From an uncultured Porphyromonas sp. (GTDB lineage Bacteria > Bacteroidota > Bacteroidia > Bacteroidales > Porphyromonadaceae): a stretch of 64,000 nucleotides of DNA. The notes beneath the pieces were generated by a model, which worked only from the letters and a program-made list of their open reading frames with translations, did not search any database and was not told where the DNA came from. Below are positions 1-8,888 of the stretch, one piece after another (positions within the stretch are counted from its first letter, which is position 1; every line of letters starts with the position of its first letter). The position numbers and the translations under genes were made by a program. Location: contig CABUDK010000002.1 in NCBI GenBank assembly GCA_902490315.1, positions 1 through 64,000 of the forward strand, in the 5' to 3' direction.

Positions 1-32
1 CGAGTACTGTGATACAATTAGTTTTCTTCGAC

Positions 33-40
33 CTCAAAGT
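33..40 (-). promoter_or_regulatory. possible -7 promoter box reading left off the window
   Basis: The minus strand reads TAACTTTG, matching the Bacteroidetes -7 consensus TAnnTTTG. Any gene it serves would begin left of base 1. I see no convincing -33 TTTG at the right distance, so this is a weak call. Confidence 0.3.
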
Positions 41-138
41 TACAAAGAATATTCGGAATACCTACCATTAGGTAGAGAAAAAGATTGTTTCCCTGACCTA
101 TTCTCCGTAAAGAGGCCCTATTACGGCTAATGCACTCT

Positions 139-182
139 AAAAAAACGACTAGAGACTGCAGCTAGCTAGCGACAGTCTCTAG
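139..182 (-). terminator. intrinsic terminator of the small secreted-protein gene
   Basis: A perfect 10-bp stem (CTAGAGACTG at 149-158 with CAGTCTCTAG at 173-182) is followed, on the minus strand, by a run of seven T. It lies 37 bases downstream of the stop codon of the gene at 219-617. Confidence 0.8.
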
Positions 183-218
183 AAGGATAGGAGCGAAAGA
201 TACGGACTACACAGCCGA

Positions 219-617
219 TTATTGCTGTCCCGTTAGCGTCGTTGAGCGAAAGTCGTCTATCGCCTTCACTAATTCTGCGAGGGATACGTCATCCCACCTT
301 GCTGTCTCTGCTAGATACTGATACTTGGGGAGAATTACGATGTGATTGTCTTCTAGAGTGAGTGCAGAGGCTAGGTCTGTAGCCCTCTTCTCACTGTACT
401 CTTTTTGGCCAGTGAGGGCACGCACAGCCTCGACAGCCTTACGTGTCGTAGCATCAGCCTGAGCCAGTGTTGCATCCTGCTCAGATAGATGCATGACGGT
501 CTCTATGACCTTTGCGATCTCTTGCTGAGATTCATCCAGCGTCACTTGCTGCTGTCCCTTTGCCACGAGTGGTAGTAGGAAAAGGAGCAGAGCGCATAAC
601 CATGTTGTGTGTTTCAT
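219..617 (-). CDS. small secreted protein of unknown function
   Basis: The 132-residue product begins with a clear Sec signal peptide: Lys3, a leucine-rich core, and a likely cut after the VAKG stretch near residue 21. The mature part is mostly polar and probably helical (many Glu, Gln, Ala, Asp), with no cysteine and no membrane segment, so a periplasmic or secreted fate is likely. I do not recognise a domain. The gene stands alone: a good promoter (771-800) lies about 150 bases upstream and a strong terminator follows, so it is probably transcribed as a single unit with a long 5' leader. The ORF is convincing because of the signal peptide and flanking signals; the function is open. Confidence 0.75.
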   Translation of the reverse strand: MKHTTWLCALLLFLLPLVAKGQQQVTLDESQQEIAKVIETVMHLSEQDATLAQADATTRKAVEAVRALTGQKEYSEKRATDLASALTLEDNHIVILPKYQYLAETARWDDVSLAELVKAIDDFRSTTLTGQQ

Positions 618-770
618 ATTTCTAAAGCTTATAGGTTAGTATTCTTTTGATCTATTGGTCTGTCATGTAAGCCTGCATCTTCGCTCTCGTTAGATGTCTC
701 GTTGAAGTCTTCCGCTGTTTCAGCGCCTCGTACTAGAGGATGAAACAAACAGGGAACAATCACTACGCCA

Positions 771-800
771 CAAAGATAGTTTTTTTTTGCAAACAACAAA
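771..800 (-). promoter_or_regulatory. Bacteroidetes-type promoter for the 219-617 gene
   Basis: On the minus strand, TTTG (797-800) and TATCTTTG (771-778) are separated by 18 bases, close to the usual -33/-7 spacing of Bacteroidetes sigma-ABfr promoters. The predicted start near 764 leaves a leader of about 147 nt. The 618-1335 gap otherwise holds only repeats. Confidence 0.6.
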
Positions 801-826
801 ACGCTTGACAGCGGGTTACGAAACGT

Positions 827-936
827 GTAACCCGTTGTAGGGACGCACGGCTCGTGCGTCCGTTGTGTCAAAGGGTCCAGCGTCTGTGTTTTAACGGGGA
901 CGGACGCACGGGCCGTGCGTCCCTACACAGGGTTAC
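827..936. repeat. MITE-like palindromic element, GTAGGGACGCACGG family
   Basis: This element is about 110 bp. The ends 827-850 and 913-936 are inverted copies of each other (24 positions, two mismatches) running from GTAACCC into TAGGGACGCACGG. Each end also has its own short hairpin (841-861; 902-922, a 10-bp stem with a one-base loop). Related copies lie at 31554-31583, 46143-46265 and, degenerate, 53740-53843. There is no ORF inside. Confidence 0.7.
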
Positions 937-937
937 T

Positions 938-969
938 CGTCTCTAATCTCTAACTTCTAATCTCTAATT
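938..969. repeat. TTAGAG-type tract (pyrimidine strand on +)
   Basis: The plus strand repeats TCTCTAATCTCTAACTTCTA-like units directly after the palindromic element. It is the same sequence family that flanks the four-helix-bundle gene at 24279-24644. The same order (palindromic element, then tract) recurs at 46143-46320 and 53740-53866. Confidence 0.7.
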
Positions 970-970
970 C

Positions 971-1160
971 GATAGCCACGTGGATATTTGCCATTCCCCA
1001 CGTGGCTATTTTTTATTCTCCACGTGGAGGAGAAATGATTCCTCCGAAGTTTCATTTGATTTTTCCGAAGTTCCATTTGATTCCTCCGAAGTTTTATTTC
1101 TCGCCTACGTGGGGATTTTTCATTTGCCACGTGGCTATTTGAGAATTTCCACGTGGGGAT
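971..1160. repeat. CCGAAG-core intergenic element, copy 1
   Basis: This is a palindromic-arm element. ATAGCCACGTGG at 972-983 is inverted at 1127-1138, with further CCACGTGG copies in each arm. The centre has three CCGAAG cores at 1044, 1065 and 1086, exactly 21 bp apart, linked by TTTCATTTGAT-like sequence. Other copies: 20310, 31341, 40228 and 57759. Short ORFs on both strands across it are by-products of the repeats. Confidence 0.75.
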
Positions 1161-1246
1161 CAGCTTTTTCTGCCGCAAAAGCGTATCGAGGATCAGAGAT
1201 TCTGTTCTTAATGCACTAGTGAGTGGAATGTACGAAGGTGGCTAAT

Positions 1247-1277
1247 TTTGCTCTCAGCAGTTATTTCAGTAGATTTG
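1247..1277 (+). promoter_or_regulatory. Bacteroidetes-type promoter for the TPR/barrel/pepT run
   Basis: TTTG at 1247-1250 and TAGATTTG at 1270-1277 are 19 bases apart, the expected -33/-7 spacing. The start codon of the next gene is about 52 bases beyond the predicted transcription start. Confidence 0.6.
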
Positions 1278-1335
1278 CGTTAGAATCGATTGGGCGCATC
1301 CACAAGACCTCGCCCCCTAAGTATGACTATTACCG

Positions 1336-4300
1336 ATGAACTACAAAGGATTCCTATATACGCTACTTCTCTGTGGTAATTTGCCACTAGCCTATCAACT
1401 ACAGGCGCAAGAGACCTTTAGCATACCCACCGAGCAGCATGCCATCGAGGTAACACTAGCAGCTGGCTCGCCCCTGCGCACTACAACGCTCCTCTCCTCT
1501 ACACGACGTCTGAGCGAGGGCGATGAGTGGTTTGCGACCTACGGAGCGCATTTGCTGGGTCGTCCGAGTGCGGCTGCCGAGCTAGAGGAATATATCACGA
1601 CAGATCCCATCTCCCGTCCCGCACAGATCGCGCGCATAGCTCGTGCTACACACTACCTATATAATAAGGAGTACAATCGTGCTCGCCATACGCTAGAGCA
1701 GGTGCGTGAGCGGACCTTGACACGTGAGGTGCGAAGCGAGTGGCAGGTCAAGATGGCCTATGCGCTCTTACTATCTGGTCGCTCTGTAGATCAGGTAGAG
1801 AGACTCTTTGAAATGACCATTGCGGATGGTGACTACTGGGGCGATGTGGCTAGACTCTATCTAGCACAGCTATACATAGCGCAAAATAGTCTAGACAAGG
1901 CTGAGCAAACGCTCCTCCCGATACAAGATCAAGGGGACCTGCAGTATGATGCTCGTTTAGGATTGGCTAAAATAGCGCTCTACCGGCAAAACTACCAGTC
2001 GGTGCTCACACACACCGAGGCTCTCGCTACGGCACGCCTCTCGGAGGAGCAGCGCACGGAGAGTCAAATCATAGAAGCAAATGCTTGGTATCGTCTTGAG
2101 GAGCCGGGCAAAGCAATCGAACGTCTGGCCCCGCTATCAGACCAGAATGCTAGTCTGCTTACTCCCGAAGATCAGCTCATCCTAGCGGCTGCCTACATGG
2201 AGACGGAGCGCACGGAGCAAGCAATACCGCATCTACTCCTAGCGACCCGTGGCGATGCGGAGACGAGTGGAGTCGCCAACCTCTACCTAGCACGTGCTCG
2301 TAGAGATATGGGTCTTTACTCCGAGGCCTTGGCTTCCTATCGAGTAGCGGCAGATAGAGCCGTAGCTCCCGCGATCCGTGAAGCTGCGATGTATGAGCAA
2401 GTATTGCTGATGCGCAGCAGAGCAAGTGGTTCGTTTGGTCAGGAGGTGAGGCTTTGCGAGGAGTTTCTCAATACATTCGCACAGTCGACACACCGTGAGG
2501 CTATGGAGCACTTTCTCATCGAGAGCTACTACCGCAGCCCTGACTACTTGACTAGTCTAGCCTCCATAGGACGTATCCAGAGACCTTCGCCAGTTATCGT
2601 GGAGGCGCAGTGCTATCTACTCAATCAGCTCACACAGCAAGCGCAGCAATCGGGAGACCTAGCCCTAGCACAACGCTATAACCAGCAAGCGCGGCAGCTT
2701 GCCACAAAGTCTGCCCACCAGACCGAGGCGGAACTACTAGGGGCGCAGCTCCTCTCTCAGCAGGGAGCTTACAGGCAAGCAGCACAAGTCCTCACTGCTA
2801 TCCTCAATAAGCGCGCAGCCTCTAGCAAGCAGCTACAGATAGCTCGCTACCTACTGGGCTACAGTCAGATCAAGCAGAAGCAGTACAGTGCTGCCACGCA
2901 AACACTCACCATATTACTCCAAGAGGGTGCGCTCGAAAACACCCTACAAGCTGATGTTTATGCCCGCCTAGGCGATGCGCACTATATGCAGGGTCACTAC
3001 ACGCCTGCCGTACGCTACTACGAGGAGGCTTATAGGCTCGCTCCTGACAATCAGGCCTATGCGCTCTATATGCTGTCCGACATTGAGGGCCTCAAGAAGG
3101 ACTACAAAGCGCAAATAGCCGCCCTCGACAAGTTAGTCGCTCGCCATCCGAACAGTCTCTACAAGCCCCGCGCTATGTACGATCAGGGACGAGCTATGGA
3201 GTTGTCGGGACAGCATGCGGAGGCTATCGGAGCTTTCACGCGCTTGGCGCAGGAATACCCACAGAGCGAGTATGGGCGCAAGGCTGCCCTGCAGTTGGCA
3301 CTACTATATTATAATAGGAATGAGACGAGCCGAGCTATCGAGACTTACAAAGCGCTCCTAGCCGAGGCGCCTCAGAGTGGCGAGGCGAAGCAAGCGTACG
3401 AAGCGCTGAAGAGTATCTACATCGAGGAGGGACGCTCCACCGAGTTTGTCCAGTATGCTAATAGCATTGGCGGCAGCTACGCCATCAACGAGAGCGAAGC
3501 GATGAGCATCTCCTTCGAGACAGCCGAGCGTGCTTACCAGTCCCGACAGCCACAGGCAGAGCGCTTGCTCAAAGAGTATCTAGCTCTAAATCCGCAGGGA
3601 GCCTCTTCGCTCTTAGCACACTATTATCTAGCCGACATCTACGATCGTGCTGGTAAGGAGGCGGACGCTCTAGCACTCTATGAGCGCATCTACCCCAGTC
3701 GCAAGCAACTGTCGCAGGAGCTACACATTGGTTTGCTTCAGAAGATGTCTGCGATACGCATACATCAGCGAGCCTATGCTCAGGCATTGCCCTTACAGCA
3801 AGAGCTTCTCACACTACCACTAGAGCCTGCAAGCTATCAGACGACACTGCTCTCAGCCACTGAGAGTGCGCTACAAGCGGGACAGTATGAGTGGGTCATC
3901 AAGGTCGTGACACCTCAGCTAGACAAGGCTAAGGATTGGAGCCAAGAGCAACTAGATCTCTTGACTTGTCGCCTAGCGACCAGCTACTTAAAGACCGGAC
4001 GGGGTAACCAGGTTGAGTCTCTATTGAAGCCGCTTGTTGCCCGCATAGAGACCTACGCAGGCACCCAGGGGACGCTCCTATTGGCGCAATACTACGTCTC
4101 CAATAAGCTCCAGCAGAGCTACTCGAAGCAGCTACTCGATAAGTTGGTCAACGAAGCCTACCCAGACCCCGAGCTATCTGCCGAGACGATCATAACGCTC
4201 TCCGACTGGTACCTCGCCAAGGGAGACCCCGACACGGCAAGACTATACCTCGAGAGCCTGCTCAAGAACTACACCGACGAGAGCTCGCCGATACGTCAGC

Positions 4301-4347
4301 GTGCTGCCGAAAAGCTTGCACAGCTTCGCCAGAGCACCGCTCGCTAA
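1336..4347 (+). CDS. large periplasmic tetratricopeptide-repeat protein
   Basis: The 1003-residue protein has an N-terminal signal peptide (hydrophobic stretch to about residue 25, ending QLQAQ) and is otherwise a long solenoid of TPR-like helix pairs from about residue 80 to the C terminus. Typical signatures such as ADVYARLGDAHYMQGHY and ALYMLSDIEGLKKDY recur. It is alanine, leucine and glutamine rich and has no catalytic motif, so it is most likely a periplasmic or outer-membrane-associated scaffold. The next gene starts 42 bases downstream and encodes an outer-membrane barrel. This TPR-plus-barrel pairing suggests, but does not prove, that the two work together in envelope assembly. The chosen ATG sits just ahead of the signal peptide and below a good promoter. 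Confidence 0.85.
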   Translation: MNYKGFLYTLLLCGNLPLAYQLQAQETFSIPTEQHAIEVTLAAGSPLRTTTLLSSTRRLSEGDEWFATYGAHLLGRPSAAAELEEYITTDPISRPAQIARIARATHYLYNKEYNRARHTLEQVRERTLTREVRSEWQVKMAYALLLSGRSVDQVERLFEMTIADGDYWGDVARLYLAQLYIAQNSLDKAEQTLLPIQDQGDLQYDARLGLAKIALYRQNYQSVLTHTEALATARLSEEQRTESQIIEANAWYRLEEPGKAIERLAPLSDQNASLLTPEDQLILAAAYMETERTEQAIPHLLLATRGDAETSGVANLYLARARRDMGLYSEALASYRVAADRAVAPAIREAAMYEQVLLMRSRASGSFGQEVRLCEEFLNTFAQSTHREAMEHFLIESYYRSPDYLTSLASIGRIQRPSPVIVEAQCYLLNQLTQQAQQSGDLALAQRYNQQARQLATKSAHQTEAELLGAQLLSQQGAYRQAAQVLTAILNKRAASSKQLQIARYLLGYSQIKQKQYSAATQTLTILLQEGALENTLQADVYARLGDAHYMQGHYTPAVRYYEEAYRLAPDNQAYALYMLSDIEGLKKDYKAQIAALDKLVARHPNSLYKPRAMYDQGRAMELSGQHAEAIGAFTRLAQEYPQSEYGRKAALQLALLYYNRNETSRAIETYKALLAEAPQSGEAKQAYEALKSIYIEEGRSTEFVQYANSIGGSYAINESEAMSISFETAERAYQSRQPQAERLLKEYLALNPQGASSLLAHYYLADIYDRAGKEADALALYERIYPSRKQLSQELHIGLLQKMSAIRIHQRAYAQALPLQQELLTLPLEPASYQTTLLSATESALQAGQYEWVIKVVTPQLDKAKDWSQEQLDLLTCRLATSYLKTGRGNQVESLLKPLVARIETYAGTQGTLLLAQYYVSNKLQQSYSKQLLDKLVNEAYPDPELSAETIITLSDWYLAKGDPDTARLYLESLLKNYTDESSPIRQRAAEKLAQLRQSTAR

Positions 4348-4389
4348 TATCCCTCTACCCTACTATTCCAACGATTAAGTCTACAAGCG

Positions 4390-6198
4390 ATGAAACGACT
4401 ATATAGTCTCCTCCTAATTCTGCTCAGCACACTACTCCCAGCTTTAGCTCAAAACACCAAAACATTGGCCGAGCGTGACACGATCAGCCGTGAGGTTACC
4501 GTGGTGAGCGACAAGGTGAGACAGATCGATGACACCAATCCTATCTTTACCCCTATACCTCTGACGAAGCCTCAGGTAGAGCGCTACAATCCAGCCACAC
4601 CTCGCTCCACGAGAGACTTCACGCCGACCCTCTCGCCAGCACCGACGCCTCAGCTGTCGGGCTTTGCCCGTGAGGTGCCTCAGTCTTACAATGGCATTAT
4701 GGCTCGCCTCTTCGGAGGCTATGCGCCTGCCTTCGGTGGGGATCTGGCGGGTCAGTGGCACTTCGGGAGCCAGCACAACGTTCTCTCCCTCGATCTGACG
4801 CATCGATCGGAACTTTTCTCGCTCAGCAAGAACTGGCCCAACCGCTCTGTGCATGGGCCGATTGATGAGTCCGATGTGGACTATCACTACCTCAAGGAAG
4901 TCCCCGACCAGACGAATATGTACCGCCACGCTACAGAGGGAGTCCTAGGCTACAGCTACCACTGGCGAGAGAGTATGATCAAGCTGCAGGGAGGCATACG
5001 CAGCCACATCTTTGCGCATACGCCTACGCAGCAGAGGATGGAGCTAGGCACGATACCCCTACTAGACCGCACCCGCTGGCAAGACGCGCTGCGCGAGTAC
5101 AGTCTGACGGGACGCATAGACAACCTACAGGTCCAGAACTGGTCTTTCGACCTTGGTGCGCGCTATGCTTTCCTATCCCACTCGCTGCCCAGTCCAGCCC
5201 AAAAGGATCTCATCGCTAACGAGTACATGCACGTGATCGATGCTGATGGAGCCACCGCTGTGCAGCTCTCTGACGACTGGTCTCTAGGACTAGGCGCCGA
5301 TATGCGTATCCGCACAGGCCAGCCGTCACAGCTCTTCCTCCTAGGAGCGCACCCACAGTTCCGCTATCGTGGGTTCGTTAACTTTGCCGATCTAGACTTT
5401 TCAGGCGGTGTGGGCGTGGACTTTGCCAACCAAGAGGTGCTAGTTTATCCAGAGGTTCGTCTATCGCTCTCTGACCAGAGAAGCTGGGAGTGGTACCTGC
5501 AGGCGTCAGGCGGACTACAGGATGTCAACCTCTTTGACTATCTAGCCCGCATACCAGGCATCATGCTCGACGCACTACCTAGACCCGAGCGTCAGCAGCT
5601 AGGCTCTCGCACAGGAGTCAAGCTCCAGCTTGGCTCAGGCACTTACGAACTGTACGGCGGATACGATCACTACGCCCGCACTTACGGCTTCAACCTCCTA
5701 CCCTACTACGCTGGCGAAGAGCTTTACTGCTCGTGGCTACAGTCGCAGCGCAATGAGTACACGAAGCTCGACATCTTCTACGCTGGTATAGACCTCTCTA
5801 CCGTCATCGCAAAGGCATGTGAGTTAAGCCTCGGAGCACAGTTTAATCGTCTTGCCAACTACTCTTTCCGCGTCCCCAAGCCTTACTTTCAGAGCTATGC
5901 TAAGTTGGCCGTTCGTCCTATGCGTCGCCTAGATCTTCGTGGTGTGGTCTACTACGAAACTAGTATTTCTCCCAAGATACTTCACCCCGCTCAGGCTCCC
6001 GACACAAGGCTTCTAGAGGGCGCAGCTTGGGCTTCGCTCACGAGGTTTACTGCTGAGGTGACAGCGCAGTATCGCTTGACGAAGATGTGGACGCTTTTTG
6101 CCACCTTCGACAGTCAGTACTATGGACTAGGCGCTTACAATATGAAGCAACCCTACAGTGGGCGCATCGGGGTACAGTTTAACTGGTCCGCATTATAA
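4390..6198 (+). CDS. outer-membrane beta-barrel protein (TonB-receptor-like barrel without plug)
   Basis: The 602-residue product has a signal peptide (cut near LPALAQ, residue 21) and a proline- and threonine-rich stretch to about residue 90. A long series of alternating aromatic/polar strands follows, typical of an outer-membrane barrel, ending in the aromatic-rich VQFNWSAL. No carboxypeptidase-like or plug domain and no TonB box is evident, so it is not a standard TonB-dependent receptor, although annotation pipelines may call it one. It lies between the TPR protein and the HAD/thioesterase fusion, with small gaps (42 and 11 bases). Substrate unknown. Confidence 0.75.
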   Translation: MKRLYSLLLILLSTLLPALAQNTKTLAERDTISREVTVVSDKVRQIDDTNPIFTPIPLTKPQVERYNPATPRSTRDFTPTLSPAPTPQLSGFAREVPQSYNGIMARLFGGYAPAFGGDLAGQWHFGSQHNVLSLDLTHRSELFSLSKNWPNRSVHGPIDESDVDYHYLKEVPDQTNMYRHATEGVLGYSYHWRESMIKLQGGIRSHIFAHTPTQQRMELGTIPLLDRTRWQDALREYSLTGRIDNLQVQNWSFDLGARYAFLSHSLPSPAQKDLIANEYMHVIDADGATAVQLSDDWSLGLGADMRIRTGQPSQLFLLGAHPQFRYRGFVNFADLDFSGGVGVDFANQEVLVYPEVRLSLSDQRSWEWYLQASGGLQDVNLFDYLARIPGIMLDALPRPERQQLGSRTGVKLQLGSGTYELYGGYDHYARTYGFNLLPYYAGEELYCSWLQSQRNEYTKLDIFYAGIDLSTVIAKACELSLGAQFNRLANYSFRVPKPYFQSYAKLAVRPMRRLDLRGVVYYETSISPKILHPAQAPDTRLLEGAAWASLTRFTAEVTAQYRLTKMWTLFATFDSQYYGLGAYNMKQPYSGRIGVQFNWSAL

Positions 6199-6209
6199 TA
6201 AGGAGTCCT

Positions 6210-7472
6210 ATGATAGATCAAGCAAAGAGTGGTGGCTATAAGTTCCTCGCCATCAAAGACCGTGACTGTCTGCTCGGGAGCAATGGGCAGATAGCGCTAG
6301 AGGACCGCGAAGCTCTCCTAGAGGTGCAGGAGGAGTATGCCCTGCGTGTGGCGGTCGCCAGCGAAGCTCCTATGACTAGTCTCCTGAATATCTCGGAGCA
6401 GCTGCAGCTACCACGCAACAGTGGCTACATCATCTCCCATCTAGGCGCACGCATTCACAACTGTCGCACGGGTCGTGAGCTAGCCTCTCGTCCTCTCCGT
6501 GCAGAGCAGCTCACGCATCTCTATGAGCTGGTCGATAGCGACTACACACTTGCACTCATAGGCGAGAAAGCACTCTACGCTACGAAGACCCATCAGCCAC
6601 GTATCCTCCAGCTAGCCAAGCTCTGGAGCATGCCAATCCTAGACTTGACCAAGGCAGATGAGCCCTTCAAAGCTCCCGCCGAGCCAATCTTTAGAGCCCT
6701 CATCTTAGCTAGACAAGATCGCCTGGCTAAGCTGAGTGACCAGCTCAACGCAGGACAAGGTTTGACCGCCACCCTCTACGATGAGCCGATGAATGAGCTC
6801 TCGATCGTAGCCTCTGGCGTCAGCCTGCGAGGAGCGCTCGACTTTATCCTCGACCGACTAGACCTCAACCAGCAAAACATCATCGCCGTCGGCACTACCC
6901 TAGAGGATGTCGCCATGGTACAGCGTGCTGGACTAGGCGTAGCTATGGCAAACGCTCCCGAGCCACTCAAGAGCTGCGCCGACTACATCACCACCTCTTG
7001 CGATGCTGCGGGCTTAGCCCACATGATCACCAAGCAGATCAAGCTGCGCTACGACGGAGTCCCCTTTGATCCAGAAGATGCCAACGAGATCATGCCCAAC
7101 ACGCTCATGGGTACGCTCGGTATGCGCTGCACAGAGATAGCCCGTGGCTATGTCACGGGTACGATGCCCGTGGACAATCGCACGAGACAACCGATGGGTA
7201 TACTGCACGGAGGAGCTTCGCTAGCCTTTGCCGAGACCCTCGCGGGACTAGGATCAGTAGCCATAGCTAACGAAGGCGAGATACAAGTCGGCATGCAGGT
7301 GAGTGGCTACCACGTCTCTTCGACAGTCGTCGGAGACACTGTGCGCGGCGTCGCTACGATACTTCACAAGGGGCGCAGCACGCATGTCTGGAACGTAGAC
7401 ATCTACTCCACCCAGAGTGGCAAGCTCATCTGCACTTGCCGTGTCATCAACAGTATCATCAAGCAGCGCTAA
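6210..7472 (+). CDS. fusion of a degenerate HAD (Cof-type) domain and a PaaI-type hotdog thioesterase
   Basis: There are two parts. Residues 1 to about 280 resemble a Cof-type HAD phosphatase: KDRDCLL stands where DxDGT is expected, and VGTTLEDVAM where GDxxND is expected. The DxD is kept, but the motif III lysine and the first motif IV aspartate seem to be lost, so phosphatase activity is doubtful. Residues from about 285 to 420 are a PaaI/YbgC-like hotdog domain with an intact HGGASLAFAE motif carrying the usual catalytic Glu, so acyl-CoA thioesterase activity is likely; the substrate (for example DHNA-CoA) is a guess. The start is supported by an unusually good AAGGAG at 6200-6205, five bases before the ATG. 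It is probably co-transcribed with the barrel gene before it and pepT after it (15-base gap). Confidence 0.8.
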   Translation: MIDQAKSGGYKFLAIKDRDCLLGSNGQIALEDREALLEVQEEYALRVAVASEAPMTSLLNISEQLQLPRNSGYIISHLGARIHNCRTGRELASRPLRAEQLTHLYELVDSDYTLALIGEKALYATKTHQPRILQLAKLWSMPILDLTKADEPFKAPAEPIFRALILARQDRLAKLSDQLNAGQGLTATLYDEPMNELSIVASGVSLRGALDFILDRLDLNQQNIIAVGTTLEDVAMVQRAGLGVAMANAPEPLKSCADYITTSCDAAGLAHMITKQIKLRYDGVPFDPEDANEIMPNTLMGTLGMRCTEIARGYVTGTMPVDNRTRQPMGILHGGASLAFAETLAGLGSVAIANEGEIQVGMQVSGYHVSSTVVGDTVRGVATILHKGRSTHVWNVDIYSTQSGKLICTCRVINSIIKQR

Positions 7473-7487
7473 GCATCGGCACACGCT

Positions 7488-8720
7488 ATGAGCCAACTCC
7501 TAGAGCGATTTCTCCGCTACGCAAAGATTCACACCACCTCCGATCCGAATAGTCCGACGAAGCCCTCGACCCCTTGTCAATGGGACTTGCTCCAGATGCT
7601 TCACTCCGAACTAAAGGAGCTGCAGATACCCTCCACTTGCTACGATGCAGGCTATCTGATAGCGCAAATCCCCGCCAGCGCTGGCTACGAAGAGGTGCCA
7701 CGCATCGCGCTCCTCGCTCATGTAGACACCTCGCCCGAAGCTCCTGGCGAAAAGGTCTCACCCTGTCTCCACCCCAACTACGACGGCAAGCCGATACAGC
7801 TCAAGGGCAGCATACTAAGTCCCAGCGACTACCCCGACCTGCTGCGCTATGTGGGGCATACGCTCATCACGAGCGACGGGACGACACTCCTCGGAGCCGA
7901 CGACAAGGCAGGCGTCGCCATCTTGATGACTCTTGCTGCGGAGCTCCAGAGCAAGCCCGAGCTAGCGCACGGACCTATCGCACTAGCCTTCACGACAGAC
8001 GAAGAGGTCGGGCGAGGACTAGAGACCTTTGACGAGAGCCAGCTTCAGGCGACCTATGCCTACACCATCGACGGAGGACTCGAGGGCGAGTTTGAGTACG
8101 AATGCTTTCACGCAGCCTCTGCACGCATCACCGCTACAGGACACAACGTCCACCCAGGCAGTGCCTACCACACGATGCGGCATGCCCTCCAGTCGCTCAT
8201 CAAGCTCGACTACAGACTAGGTTACACGAGCGAGCGACCCGAGGTGACCCAGGGACGGGAAGGCTTCCTGCACCTATGCCACATGTCGGGCGATGTCTCG
8301 TCCGCAACCGCTGAGTACATCATCCGCGACCACGACCGCCAGCTCCTAGAGCAACGCATAGCCCGCATCCAAGAGGTGGCTCAGCAGATCAACGAAGAGC
8401 CACACGCCACACAGCTAGCTGTCGAAGTCTCTTACCAGTACCGCAACATGTACGACTACATCGCTCCGCACCCAGAGGTCATCGAGCACGCTATCGCAGC
8501 CTACGAGGCGGTCGGTGTCAAGCCGATCATCCAGCCGATACGTGGAGGCACAGACGGGGCGGTTCTCTCGGAGCGAGGCATCCCCTGCCCCAACATCTTC
8601 ACCAGTGGGGGCAACTTCCACTCCATCCACGAGTACTGCTCGCTCGATGCCATGGAGCGCTGCCTCTCCATCGTGACGCAGCTAGTCCGTCGCTACGCCG
8701 CATCGGGAGCTCTAGACTAA
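7488..8720 (+). CDS. pepT: peptidase T (tripeptide aminopeptidase)
   Basis: This M20-family zinc exopeptidase removes N-terminal residues from tripeptides in the cytoplasm. The 410 residues match the family length. Visible motifs are LLAHVDTSPEAPG (metal His and catalytic Asp), LLGADDKAGVA (bridging Asp), FTTDEEVGRG (catalytic Glu then metal Glu) and the C-terminal FTSGGNFHSIHE with the last metal His. It follows the HAD/thioesterase fusion by 15 bases and is closed by a strong terminator at 8744-8796, so it ends the transcription unit. A peptidase fits an organism that lives on peptides. Confidence 0.95.
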   Translation: MSQLLERFLRYAKIHTTSDPNSPTKPSTPCQWDLLQMLHSELKELQIPSTCYDAGYLIAQIPASAGYEEVPRIALLAHVDTSPEAPGEKVSPCLHPNYDGKPIQLKGSILSPSDYPDLLRYVGHTLITSDGTTLLGADDKAGVAILMTLAAELQSKPELAHGPIALAFTTDEEVGRGLETFDESQLQATYAYTIDGGLEGEFEYECFHAASARITATGHNVHPGSAYHTMRHALQSLIKLDYRLGYTSERPEVTQGREGFLHLCHMSGDVSSATAEYIIRDHDRQLLEQRIARIQEVAQQINEEPHATQLAVEVSYQYRNMYDYIAPHPEVIEHAIAAYEAVGVKPIIQPIRGGTDGAVLSERGIPCPNIFTSGGNFHSIHEYCSLDAMERCLSIVTQLVRRYAASGALD

Positions 8721-8743
8721 AAGCCAACCCCAACACATTAAAT

Positions 8744-8796
8744 ATGTAGCTCGCTAGTAGGTCTCCCCTCCTACCAGCGGGCTACATCTCTTTTTA
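8744..8796 (+). terminator. intrinsic terminator after pepT
   Basis: An 18-bp stem with two G-T pairs (8744-8761 with 8770-8787) has an 8-base loop and is followed by CTCTTTTT. Its inner sequence resembles the terminator at 10875-10908. Confidence 0.85.
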
Positions 8797-8888
8797 GCGG
8801 CCTCTTACTACAAAAGGACGCTGTCAAAGCACCTTCATATCGCACTGAATTCATGACAGATACGAGTTCCAAAAGTTATTCCCCTCTT

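Noticed and set aside
629..871. 80-residue minus-strand ORF
   Set aside because: It contains the promoter of the 219-617 gene and part of a palindromic repeat; composition is not protein-like.
957..1219. ORFs of 73 and 79 residues on both strands
   Set aside because: They are translations of the 21-bp repeats and palindromic arms, with repeated peptides such as LRRNQM.
4444..4929. 161-residue antisense ORF within the barrel gene
   Set aside because: Shadow of a strongly supported gene; no start signals and no recognisable protein features.
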